DNA of 64,000 bases, from contig CAWCTW010000005.1 in the NCBI GenBank assembly GCA_963798705.1, forward strand, positions 186,001-250,000. Reading direction: 5' to 3'. This DNA comes from AC-56 sp963798705. Its GTDB lineage: Bacteria > Actinomycetota > Thermoleophilia > Solirubrobacterales > 70-9. The notes under the pieces are model-generated. The model did no database searches, was not told where the DNA came from, and was given only the letters and a program-made list of their open reading frames with translations. Shown piece by piece: positions 1 to 6,097 of this stretch (its first letter is position 1; the number at the start of each line of letters is the position of its first letter). Both the position numbers and the translations under genes were made by a program.

Positions 1-998
1 CCAGGGCGCCTGCTTCCGGATTCGTGATCGAGTCCCACCTCGATCCCGGCCGGGGTCCCGTGGCCACGGCCCTGGTGCATCGAGGCACGCTCAGCGTCGG
101 CGACGCCGTTGTCGCGGGGTCCACCTGGGGCAAGGTCCGCGCGATGCTCGACTACACGGGAGCCCGCGTGGGCAGCGTCGGCCCGGGCGACCCCGCCGAG
201 CTGCTCGGGATGGACGACGTCTCGGAGGCCGGGGAGCGTTTCGAGGTCGTCCCCAACGAGCGCCGGGCGCGCCAGATGGCGCAGGAGCGGGGCCAGCGCC
301 TCAAGGCCGAGTCGCTCGCCCGCCAGCAGGCCCGGACCATCAGCCTCGAGGAGGTCTTCACCAAGGCGACCGCCGGCGAGGTGAGGCAGCTGGGGATCGT
401 CCTGAAGGCGGACGTCTCAGGCTCGCTGGAGGCTCTGCAGGACGAGATCGCGAAGCTGCCCCAGGAGCGGATTGCCATCGACGTGATCCACGCGGCACCC
501 GGGGGAATCACCGAGTCCGACGTGATGCTCGCAGCGGCCTCCGACGCGATCGTCATCGGCTTCAACGTCCGGCCCCTCGCCGACGCCCGCCGGGCGGCCG
601 ACCGCGAGGGAGTGGAGATCCGCACCTACTCGGTCATCTACAAGGTCACCGAGGACCTCCGAGCGGCGCTCGAGGGAATGCTCGAGCCGGAGGAGGTCGA
701 GGAGTCCCTCGGCCAGGCCGAGGTCAAGGAGCTCTTCCGCGCCTCCCGGGTGGGCACGATCGCGGGCTGTCAGGTGACCGACGGCAAGGCGGCCCGCACG
801 GCACAGGTCCGCCTGGTTCGCGACGGCACCGTCGTCTGGTCCGGCCGGGTGGGCTCCCTGCGGCGCTTCAAGGACAACGTGCAGGAGGTCGAGGAGGGCC
901 TCGAATGTGGCATCGTGCTCGAGGGCTACCAGGACGTCAAGGTGGGCGACGTCCTCGAGTTCTTCGAGACCCGTCAGGTCGAGCAGACCCTGGAGTAG
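1..998 (+). CDS. infB: Translation initiation factor IF-2, C-terminal part (5' end outside window)
   Basis: IF-2 is the GTPase that places initiator fMet-tRNA on the 30S subunit and promotes subunit joining. The frame is open from base 3 to the stop at 996-998, leaving 331 codons. They cover the end of domain II (GRGPVATALVHRGTL), the linker helix, domain III (VLKADVSGSLEAL, about codon 134) and the C-terminal fMet-tRNA-binding domain ending in DVLEFFETRQVEQTLE. The G domain lies upstream of the window, so the GTG at 24 is internal and not a start. This is the first gene of the conserved block infB-ylxP-rbfA-nrnA-truB-ribF-rpsO. Confidence 0.95.
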   Translation, partial: RAPASGFVIESHLDPGRGPVATALVHRGTLSVGDAVVAGSTWGKVRAMLDYTGARVGSVGPGDPAELLGMDDVSEAGERFEVVPNERRARQMAQERGQRLKAESLARQQARTISLEEVFTKATAGEVRQLGIVLKADVSGSLEALQDEIAKLPQERIAIDVIHAAPGGITESDVMLAAASDAIVIGFNVRPLADARRAADREGVEIRTYSVIYKVTEDLRAALEGMLEPEEVEESLGQAEVKELFRASRVGTIAGCQVTDGKAARTAQVRLVRDGTVVWSGRVGSLRRFKDNVQEVEEGLECGIVLEGYQDVKVGDVLEFFETRQVEQTLE

Positions 999-1086
999 CT
1001 CGCATATACCAGTGACCCGCCAAGTGCAGGGGAACGCTCCGGCTCTGGGGCGCCCTACGTGCCTGTTCGCCAGCGACACCCACGCC

Positions 1087-1092
1087 TATCCT
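1087..1092 (+). promoter_or_regulatory. -10 hexamer TATCCT for ylxP, leaderless type
   Basis: TATCCT ends 6 bases before the GTG at 1099 and no Shine-Dalgarno sequence is present. It matches the TANNNT-then-start pattern seen throughout the window. Confidence 0.5.
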
Positions 1093-1098
1093 GACCGC

Positions 1099-1398
1099 GT
1101 GGCCACGTACGTCTGCATCGTCGAGGTGCGCCTGCACCTCAACGACTCGCACGACCTGAAGGGCAAGCGCAAGCTCCTGCACTCGCTGAAGGCCCAGCTT
1201 CGCCAGCGCTTCGGAGTCGCGGTCGCGGAGGTCGACGGTCACGACACGTGGCAGCGCTCGACGCTCGTTTGCGCCCTCGTCGGCGATGCTGACGTCGGGC
1301 GGCGGGCCGACGAACTGGAGCGCTTCGTGGAGTCCCGTTGTCCGGACGGTTCGGGCTTCGATCGGGACCTGCTTACGCTCGCCGACATCCGCGGATGA
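1099..1398 (+). CDS. ylxP: YlxP-like DUF503 family protein
   Basis: A 99-residue protein of the DUF503/YlxP family, small proteins of poorly defined role often encoded between infB and rbfA, which suggests a link to ribosome biogenesis. The sequence begins VATYVCIVEVRLHL and contains the typical LKGKRKLLHSLKAQLRQRFGVAVAEVD core. The frame is open further upstream into infB, but GTG 1099 is chosen because homology starts there and a -10 hexamer lies 6 bases upstream. Family assignment is from sequence character and position. Confidence 0.85.
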   Translation: MATYVCIVEVRLHLNDSHDLKGKRKLLHSLKAQLRQRFGVAVAEVDGHDTWQRSTLVCALVGDADVGRRADELERFVESRCPDGSGFDRDLLTLADIRG

Positions 1399-1427
1399 GA
1401 ACCACCGGATCTCGACACCCGGTGCGC

Positions 1428-1433
1428 TAGAGT
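1428..1433 (+). promoter_or_regulatory. -10 hexamer TAGAGT for rbfA, leaderless type
   Basis: TAGAGT lies 9 bases before the rbfA ATG at 1443, with no Shine-Dalgarno sequence between. The same hexamer recurs before the genes at 12869 and 14638. Confidence 0.5.
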
Positions 1434-1442
1434 CGCCAGCCG

Positions 1443-1775
1443 ATGGCCCAGCGCATGAGAAGGGTCAACGAGCTCATGCGCGAAGTAATCGGGTCCACGA
1501 TTGCTACCGAGCTCGAGGACCCCCGGATCGGATTCGTGACAGTGACCTCCGTGGACACCAGCCCAGACCTGCGCTCAGCGCGCGTATACGTGAGCGTGCT
1601 GGGCGGCGAGACCGAGCGCGAGGCGAGCCTCGCGGGCCTGCGGTCCTCGCACGGCGTCCTCCAGTCGGCGATCGCTCAGCAGATGCGCATCAAGCGCACG
1701 CCGACCCTGACCTTCCACTACGACGATTCGCCGGAACGCGGCGTTCGGATCTCGAGGCTGCTCGAGGATGAGTGA
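1443..1775 (+). CDS. rbfA: Ribosome-binding factor A
   Basis: RbfA binds the 30S subunit and assists late maturation of the 16S rRNA 5' end. The 110-residue product begins MAQRMRRVNELMREVIG and carries EDPRIGFVTVTSVDTSPDLRSARVYVSVLG, the KH-like core of the family. Length is typical. Its 3' end overlaps nrnA by 8 bases (stop 1773-1775, next ATG 1768), which suggests translational coupling. It is the fixed neighbour of infB and ylxP in many bacteria. Confidence 0.95.
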   Translation: MAQRMRRVNELMREVIGSTIATELEDPRIGFVTVTSVDTSPDLRSARVYVSVLGGETEREASLAGLRSSHGVLQSAIAQQMRIKRTPTLTFHYDDSPERGVRISRLLEDE

Positions 1776-2787
1776 GTCCCCCGTCGCGATGGCACAGCGC
1801 TCGGAGGCGACGCTGGCCGATGTGGCGCAGGAGCTCAGGGCCGGCGATCGCTTCCTGCTGACGACTCACGAGGGCCCCGACGGCGACGCGCTGGGGTCCC
1901 TGCTCGCCACGCACAAGCTGCTTCAGCAGCTCGGCAAGGACTCGGTGATGTTCCTCGCCGCGAAGGAGTTCCCGCTCCCCGTGGAGTACCGGTTTCTGCC
2001 GCTCGAGGAGGTCTTCCACGAGCCCCCGGTCGACGTGGTGGACCGGGTTCTGGTGTTCCTCGACTGCGGCAACATCGACCGGATGCCGGTGGACTTCCTG
2101 CGGCGGGGCGACGCCAAGATCCTGAACCTCGACCATCACCACGACAACACCGGCTTCGGCACCCTCAACCTCGTCGACACGGAGGCTTCCTGCACGGCCG
2201 AGATCGTCTTCCGCCTGGCGAGGCTCCTGGATGCCGAGATGACGCCGGAGATCGCGACGGCGCTCTACGTCGCGCTGGTCACCGATACGGGCCGCTTCAT
2301 GTACGAGAACACTGGTCCCGATGCGCATCGCATGGCCGCCGAGATGATCGAGGCCGGCGTCGACGTCCACGACATCTATCGGCGCCTGTACGAGCGCGTC
2401 CCGCTCGAGAAGCTCAGGCTCACCGCCAGGGCCATCCAGCACGTCGAGCGCCTGGACGACTGCCGCCTCGCCGCCACCTACATCTCGGCGGACGACTACT
2501 TCGAGACGGGCGCGAACGAGTCGCTGACGGAGGGGATCATCGACCACGTTCGCGCGCTCGAGGGCACCCAGGTCGCGGCGATGATCCGCGACAAGACGGA
2601 CGGCGGCGCGTCCGCTCGCAAAGTGAGCCTGCGCTCCGCCACCGGCACGGTGGACGTGTCCGCGATCGCCCAGAGACACGGCGGCGGCGGCCATCAACGC
2701 GCGGCAGGCTTCTCCACCGACCTCGCGTACCCGGAGCTCCTCGAGATGCTCTGCACCGAGGTGAAGTCGCAGCTCGGCGACTCCTAG
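1768..2787 (+). CDS. nrnA: DHH-family phosphoesterase, NrnA-like (oligoribonuclease / pAp phosphatase)
   Basis: A 339-residue DHH/DHHA1 phosphoesterase. NrnA proteins degrade nanoRNA and dephosphorylate 3'-phosphoadenosine 5'-phosphate using Mn2+. Metal-binding motifs are visible: HEGPDGDA (34-41), FLDCGN (98-103), DHHHDN (122-127) and the DHHA1 substrate motif GGGGHQRAAGF near the C-terminus. ATG 1768 overlaps the end of rbfA. The choice between nanoRNase and pAp phosphatase as main activity cannot be made from sequence. Confidence 0.9.
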   Translation: MSESPVAMAQRSEATLADVAQELRAGDRFLLTTHEGPDGDALGSLLATHKLLQQLGKDSVMFLAAKEFPLPVEYRFLPLEEVFHEPPVDVVDRVLVFLDCGNIDRMPVDFLRRGDAKILNLDHHHDNTGFGTLNLVDTEASCTAEIVFRLARLLDAEMTPEIATALYVALVTDTGRFMYENTGPDAHRMAAEMIEAGVDVHDIYRRLYERVPLEKLRLTARAIQHVERLDDCRLAATYISADDYFETGANESLTEGIIDHVRALEGTQVAAMIRDKTDGGASARKVSLRSATGTVDVSAIAQRHGGGGHQRAAGFSTDLAYPELLEMLCTEVKSQLGDS

Positions 2788-2960
2788 ACGATTGATTCCT
2801 GATCCGCGTGTGGCCGGGGATTCGCCCGGCCAAGCAGCTCAAGGACGCAGGGCGCAGCCTTTGCTGGTGCCAAAGGCAAGCCCGAGGACGCGGAAATGCG
2901 CAGTGCCGGGCGGATCATCCGGGTGCGCGGAGATTGGGGATCAGTCGACTAGATCGCGGC
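2788..2960 (+). other. Intergenic region with a GC-rich hairpin, before truB
   Basis: This 173-base gap holds a perfect 7-bp hairpin (2812-2818 with 2825-2831, 6-base loop) just after nrnA, possibly a weak terminator or a 5' structure for truB. No T-run follows. The truB frame is open through this stretch, but its translation shows no resemblance to the TruB N-terminus. I see no other gene. Confidence 0.4.
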
Positions 2961-3608
2961 GTGACCGCTGACGGTGCCCAGCCGGGCGTGCTGCTCGTCG
3001 ACAAGCCGGCGGGCATCACGTCCCATGACGTCGTCGCGGGGATTAGGCGCGAGCACGGTCAGAAGGCCGGCCACGCCGGCACGCTCGACCCCTTCGCCAC
3101 CGGGCTGCTCCTGGTCCTGCTCGGGCGCCAGGCGACTCGCTGCCAGGCACGGTTCATGGCGCTCCCCAAGACCTACCGCGCCGTGGCGCGGCTCGGCGCC
3201 ATCTCGACGACCGGCGACCCCGACGGCGAGATCACGGAGACGGGGATGATGCCCCCCGAGCCTCTGGCACTGCCAACGGGGGAGCTCATGCAGCGCCCCC
3301 CGGCGTACTCGGCGGTGAAGATCGGCGGCGTGCGGGCGTACCGACGGGCGCGGCGCGGTGAGGAGGTGGAGGTCCCCGAGCGCCAGGTGACCGTCCACCG
3401 ATTCGAGCAGCTCTGGCGCCACGATGATCACGCCGAGTTCGAGATCGAATGCTCGTCGGGCACCTACGTGCGCAGCCTCGTGGCCGACCTGGGCGACGCC
3501 TACTGCCAGACCCTGCGCCGCACGGCGGTCGGGCCGTTCGCGGTGGAGCAGGCCGGGACGCTGCTTCCGCTCGTCGAGGCCTTGGCACGATTGGAGGGGC
3601 GGGCGTGA
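2961..3608 (+). CDS. truB: tRNA pseudouridine(55) synthase, unusually short
   Basis: TruB converts U55 of tRNA to pseudouridine in the T-loop. The catalytic aspartate is in GHAGTLDPFATGLL; other family motifs are KTYRAVARLG, RPPAYSAVKIGGVRAYRRAR and CSSGTYVRSLVADLG. From GTG 2961 the protein is 215 residues, against about 290-310 for typical bacterial TruB. It lacks the C-terminal PUA-like region and has a shortened insert before QRPPAYS. GTG 2961 is chosen because the core begins within 10 residues of it (GVLLVDKPAGITSHDVV). A small palindrome surrounds the stop codon. Confidence 0.9.
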   Translation: MTADGAQPGVLLVDKPAGITSHDVVAGIRREHGQKAGHAGTLDPFATGLLLVLLGRQATRCQARFMALPKTYRAVARLGAISTTGDPDGEITETGMMPPEPLALPTGELMQRPPAYSAVKIGGVRAYRRARRGEEVEVPERQVTVHRFEQLWRHDDHAEFEIECSSGTYVRSLVADLGDAYCQTLRRTAVGPFAVEQAGTLLPLVEALARLEGRA

Positions 3609-3620
3609 AAGGCTTTCACG
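3604..3620 (+). other. Small hairpin over the truB stop codon
   Basis: CGTGAAA and TTTCACG (3604-3610 and 3614-3620) form a 7-bp stem with a 3-base loop that includes the truB stop codon. It could modulate read-on translation or processing toward ribF. Confidence 0.35.
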
Positions 3621-3651
3621 GCTTCGCGAGGCTCGAGAAAGGAGGCTGGTG

Positions 3652-3687
3652 ATGGCCGAGCGCAAGGCCGGCAGCTCATGCACATGA
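3652..3687 (+). CDS. 11-codon mini-ORF with strong RBS, overlapping the ribF start
   Basis: ATG 3652 follows a consensus Shine-Dalgarno (GAAAGGAGG, 3636-3644) at good spacing and reads MAERKAGSSCT before TGA at 3685-3687. That TGA overlaps an ATG (ATGA, 3684-3687) that opens ribF, the geometry of translational coupling. This is the best ribosome-binding site in the truB-ribF gap, and it serves the mini-ORF rather than ribF directly. It may be a coupling leader for ribF. Expression of the peptide is inference. Confidence 0.4.
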   Translation: MAERKAGSSCT

Positions 3688-4565
3688 AGGTCACGCCCCT
3701 GCCGGATGCTGAACGCCGCCCGCGTCACGTGGCGATCGGCACCTTCGACGGGGTGCACGTCGGTCATCGCCAGGTCATCGACCGCGCCGACACGGTGCTG
3801 ACCTTCGAGCCGCATCCCCTGCGGGTCCTGCACCCGGACGCGACCCCGAAGCTGATCATGCCGTTCGAGATCAAGCGCGACGTGATCGAAGGCCTGCGGG
3901 TCTCGGAGCTCGTCGTGATCCCGTTCGATCGCGACTTCTCCACGATCGACGCCGAGGAGTTCTGCAGCCGGATCCTCGTCGAGACGTTGGGCGCCGAGAA
4001 GGTCTCCGTGGGCGAGAACTTCCGCTTCGGCGCCAGGGCAAAGGGGGGTCCCGAGATGCTCGCGGCCAGGTCGGAGTTCGAGGAGCGCGTCGTGCCCCTG
4101 GTGGAGATGGACGGCGAGATCGTCTCCTCGACCCGGATCCGGTCGCTGGTGGCCGCCGGGGAGATCGACGCGGCCAACCGTTGCCTGGGAGCGCCATTCC
4201 TGTTCGAGGGCCCAGTGGTGAAGGGGGACGGGCGGGGCCGCACGCTCGGCTTCGCGACTGCGAACATCGTGCCGCCGGACGACCTCGTGAGCCCGGGGCA
4301 TGGCGTGTACGCGGCGTTCGCCAACGGACAGCCGGCGGCGGTGAACGTCGGCATCCGGCCCACGTTCGAGACAGGCCGCCGGCCCCTGGTGGAGGCTCAC
4401 CTGATCGACTTCGACGGCGACCTGTACGGCAGGACCCTGCGCATCGCGTTCGTCGCCAGGCTTCGCGGCGAGCGGCGCTTTCCGGGCGTCGAGGAGCTGA
4501 CCGCGCAGATGCATCGCGACGTGGAAGCGGCCCGAGAGCTCTGTGCTAGCTTCACTGGCCGCTGA
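3684..4565 (+). CDS. ribF: Bifunctional riboflavin kinase / FAD synthetase
   Basis: RibF phosphorylates riboflavin to FMN and adenylylates FMN to FAD. The N-terminal nucleotidylyltransferase part shows IGTFDGVHVGH and SSTRIR; the C-terminal flavokinase part shows VVKGDGRGRTLGFATANI and GVYAAFANG. The product is 293 residues from ATG 3684, which overlaps the stop of a preceding mini-ORF; ATG 3678 would add two residues. It sits at its usual place between truB and rpsO. No FMN riboswitch is evident in the 75-base gap upstream. Confidence 0.93.
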   Translation: MKVTPLPDAERRPRHVAIGTFDGVHVGHRQVIDRADTVLTFEPHPLRVLHPDATPKLIMPFEIKRDVIEGLRVSELVVIPFDRDFSTIDAEEFCSRILVETLGAEKVSVGENFRFGARAKGGPEMLAARSEFEERVVPLVEMDGEIVSSTRIRSLVAAGEIDAANRCLGAPFLFEGPVVKGDGRGRTLGFATANIVPPDDLVSPGHGVYAAFANGQPAAVNVGIRPTFETGRRPLVEAHLIDFDGDLYGRTLRIAFVARLRGERRFPGVEELTAQMHRDVEAARELCASFTGR

Positions 4566-4573
4566 CCATTTGC

Positions 4574-4590
4574 GGGCGCCGACGGCGCCC
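4574..4590 (+). terminator. GC-rich hairpin between ribF and rpsO
   Basis: GGGCGCC and GGCGCCC form a perfect 7-bp stem with a 3-base loop 8 bases after the ribF stop and 40 bases before rpsO. It could be a partial terminator or part of the rpsO mRNA leader, where S15 represses its own translation in other bacteria. It is too short to decide. Confidence 0.4.
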
Positions 4591-4629
4591 TTACATGCGT
4601 TTCAGAGCTCAGGCGCCCACCAAGCACAC

Positions 4630-4899
4630 ATGCCGCTCACCAAGGAAAGAAAGCAGGAGCTGATCGGCCAGTTCGGCCGCGAGAACGGGGACACCGGCTC
4701 AGCCGAGGTCCAGGTCGCCCTGCTCACGGAGCGCATCAACCACCTCACCGAGCACCTGCGAGCCCACGGCAAGGACCACCACTCCCGGCGCGGACTGCTG
4801 ATGATGGTCGGCAAGCGCCGGCGCCTCCTGCGCTACCTGGAGCAGGCGGACCTCGACCGCTACCGCAAGGTCGTCTCGGACCTCGGCCTGCGCCGGTGA
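4630..4899 (+). CDS. rpsO: 30S ribosomal protein S15
   Basis: S15 is a primary 16S rRNA-binding protein of the small subunit. The 89-residue product begins MPLTKERKQELIGQFGREN and has the family signature INHLTEHLRAHGKDHHSRRGLLMMVGKRRRLLRYL. Length matches the family exactly when ATG 4630 is used; the frame is open upstream but without homology. A short T-run at 4941-4945 downstream may mark termination. Neighbouring ribF and pnp are conserved partners. Confidence 0.97.
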   Translation: MPLTKERKQELIGQFGRENGDTGSAEVQVALLTERINHLTEHLRAHGKDHHSRRGLLMMVGKRRRLLRYLEQADLDRYRKVVSDLGLRR

Positions 4900-4947
4900 T
4901 GAGAGCGCGGCGCCGTAGGCGACGCGACTGGCTTGTGCTGTTTTTGA

Positions 4948-5406
4948 GTGATTGACGTCGGCGAGAAGGCGCCCGACTTCTCGCTCTCGAATCACAAGGG
5001 TGAGGAGGTGTCGCTTGCGGACTTCCGTGGCCGCCGGGTCCTGCTCGCCTTCTATCCCAACGACTTCAGCCCCGTCTGCGCCGACCAGCTCTCGATCTAT
5101 CAGGAGGTGAAGCCGAGCCTGGACGAGGCCGGACTGGAGGTGGTGGGCGTGAGCGTCGACCACTCCTGGGCACACAGGGCGTTCCGCAAGCAGCTCAACC
5201 TCGACTTCACGCTGCTCGCCGACTTTCACCCGAAGGGCGAGGTCGCCGCTCGCTACGGCGCCTATCTCGACGCTTACGGGACCTCGAACCGCTCGCTCGT
5301 CCTGATCGATGAGGAGGGAGTGGTCAGCTGGGTTCACGAGTCATCCACGCCACTCGAGATCCCCGGTGCCAACCTGATCTTCGACGCCCTTCAAGCCACG
5401 CGGTGA
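4948..5406 (+). CDS. Peroxiredoxin, BCP/AhpE-like (single conserved cysteine)
   Basis: A 152-residue thioredoxin-fold peroxidase that reduces hydroperoxides. The peroxidatic cysteine is C44 in YPNDFSPVCADQ. There is no second cysteine five residues later, unlike classic BCP, so it likely works as a 1-Cys enzyme with an external thiol. The start is GTG 4948. Its TGA (5404-5406) overlaps a GTG at 5403 that opens a short downstream frame. It is inserted between rpsO and pnp, which are often adjacent. Confidence 0.88.
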   Translation: MIDVGEKAPDFSLSNHKGEEVSLADFRGRRVLLAFYPNDFSPVCADQLSIYQEVKPSLDEAGLEVVGVSVDHSWAHRAFRKQLNLDFTLLADFHPKGEVAARYGAYLDAYGTSNRSLVLIDEEGVVSWVHESSTPLEIPGANLIFDALQATR

Positions 5407-5534
5407 GCACCGAGGAGCGGAACGTCAAGCTCCTCCGGGAGGGACTCGGCGCGTTCAGCCGGCTCTTCAATCGCCGCGCCTTCGAGGACGAGCACTCGGC
5501 CCGCGCCGACCCGGGGCTCGACGATCGCCCCTGA
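5403..5534 (+). CDS. Short ORF (43 aa), possibly the displaced N-terminal reading of the next gene
   Basis: GTG 5403 overlaps the stop of the peroxiredoxin and reads 43 residues (begins VSTEERNVKLLREGLGAFSR) to TGA 5532-5534. It has no recognisable domain. The next gene's coding-like frame is already open at its end, which lacks a start of its own, so a frameshift joining the two is possible. It could equally be a short remnant. Confidence 0.3.
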   Translation: MSTEERNVKLLREGLGAFSRLFNRRAFEDEHSARADPGLDDRP

Positions 5535-5610
5535 GCTCACCAGCGCGGGCGTTCCGGAGCCGGTCGCGGACGACCACATCCGTGGCGAGGGCCGGGAGGC
5601 GATCGTTTAC

Positions 5611-6021
5611 ATGGACCTGGCCTGCCCCCATTGCTCGGCGACCTGGGAACAGATTGGCGCGATGCCGGTCCGGCTGGTCTTCAGGCACTTCCCGGTCGCG
5701 AGCAAGCACCCACGCGCGCCCGCGCTCCACGCGGCCGCCGAGGCGACGGCGATGCAGGGCGGCGAGTCGGCGTTCTGGGCGTTCGTCGACTCGATCTACG
5801 GCGACCAGGGACGGATCGACGACCCGCACCTCTGGGAGCGAGTCTCCGCTCTCGGCCTCGACCTCGAGCGCTTCGAGGAGGACCGTCGTGGCGAGGCTGT
5901 GGCGCTGCGGGTGCGCCGGGACTTCGAGGGCGGCATCCGCGCGGGCATCGTCGAAACTCCAGCGGCCTTCAGCGACGGCCGGCACATCACCGGCGATCTC
6001 GGTTCAGAAGGCGCCCTGTAA
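5611..6021 (+). CDS. DsbA-family thiol-disulfide oxidoreductase, N-terminus unresolved
   Basis: A thioredoxin-fold protein with a CPHC redox motif just inside (MDLACPHCSATWEQI) followed by RLVFRHFPVASKHPRA, DPHLWERVSALGLDLERF and GIRAGIVETPAAF, the usual DsbA/Frn2-type order. From ATG 5611 only 136 residues are read and the first beta strand is lost. The same frame is open back to 5407 and reads protein-like from about 5524 (ending VADDHIRGEGREAIVY before the ATG), but contains no ATG, GTG or TTG there. Either an upstream frameshift separates it from GTG 5403, or a truncated form is made. The C-terminus is also short. Confidence 0.7.
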   Translation: MDLACPHCSATWEQIGAMPVRLVFRHFPVASKHPRAPALHAAAEATAMQGGESAFWAFVDSIYGDQGRIDDPHLWERVSALGLDLERFEEDRRGEAVALRVRRDFEGGIRAGIVETPAAFSDGRHITGDLGSEGAL

Positions 6022-6060
6022 CATCGCCTGCTAACGAGAACGAGAAGTTCTGAGCTATTG

Positions 6061-6079
6061 GGCCGTCATCCGGACGGCC
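6061..6079 (+). promoter_or_regulatory. Hairpin in the pnp leader
   Basis: GGCCGTC and GACGGCC form a 7-bp stem with a 5-base loop 18 bases before the pnp ATG. In enterobacteria a leader stem-loop of pnp is the target of PNPase autoregulation; a similar role here is inference. Confidence 0.4.
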
Positions 6080-6097
6080 GAAGGGAAACACAATCAC

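Noticed and set aside
3609..3683. FMN riboswitch upstream of ribF
   Set aside because: The gap is about 75 bases and lacks the conserved RFN helices.
2949..4514. A 521-codon minus-strand frame opposite truB and ribF
   Set aside because: It crosses two well-supported genes and shows no family features.
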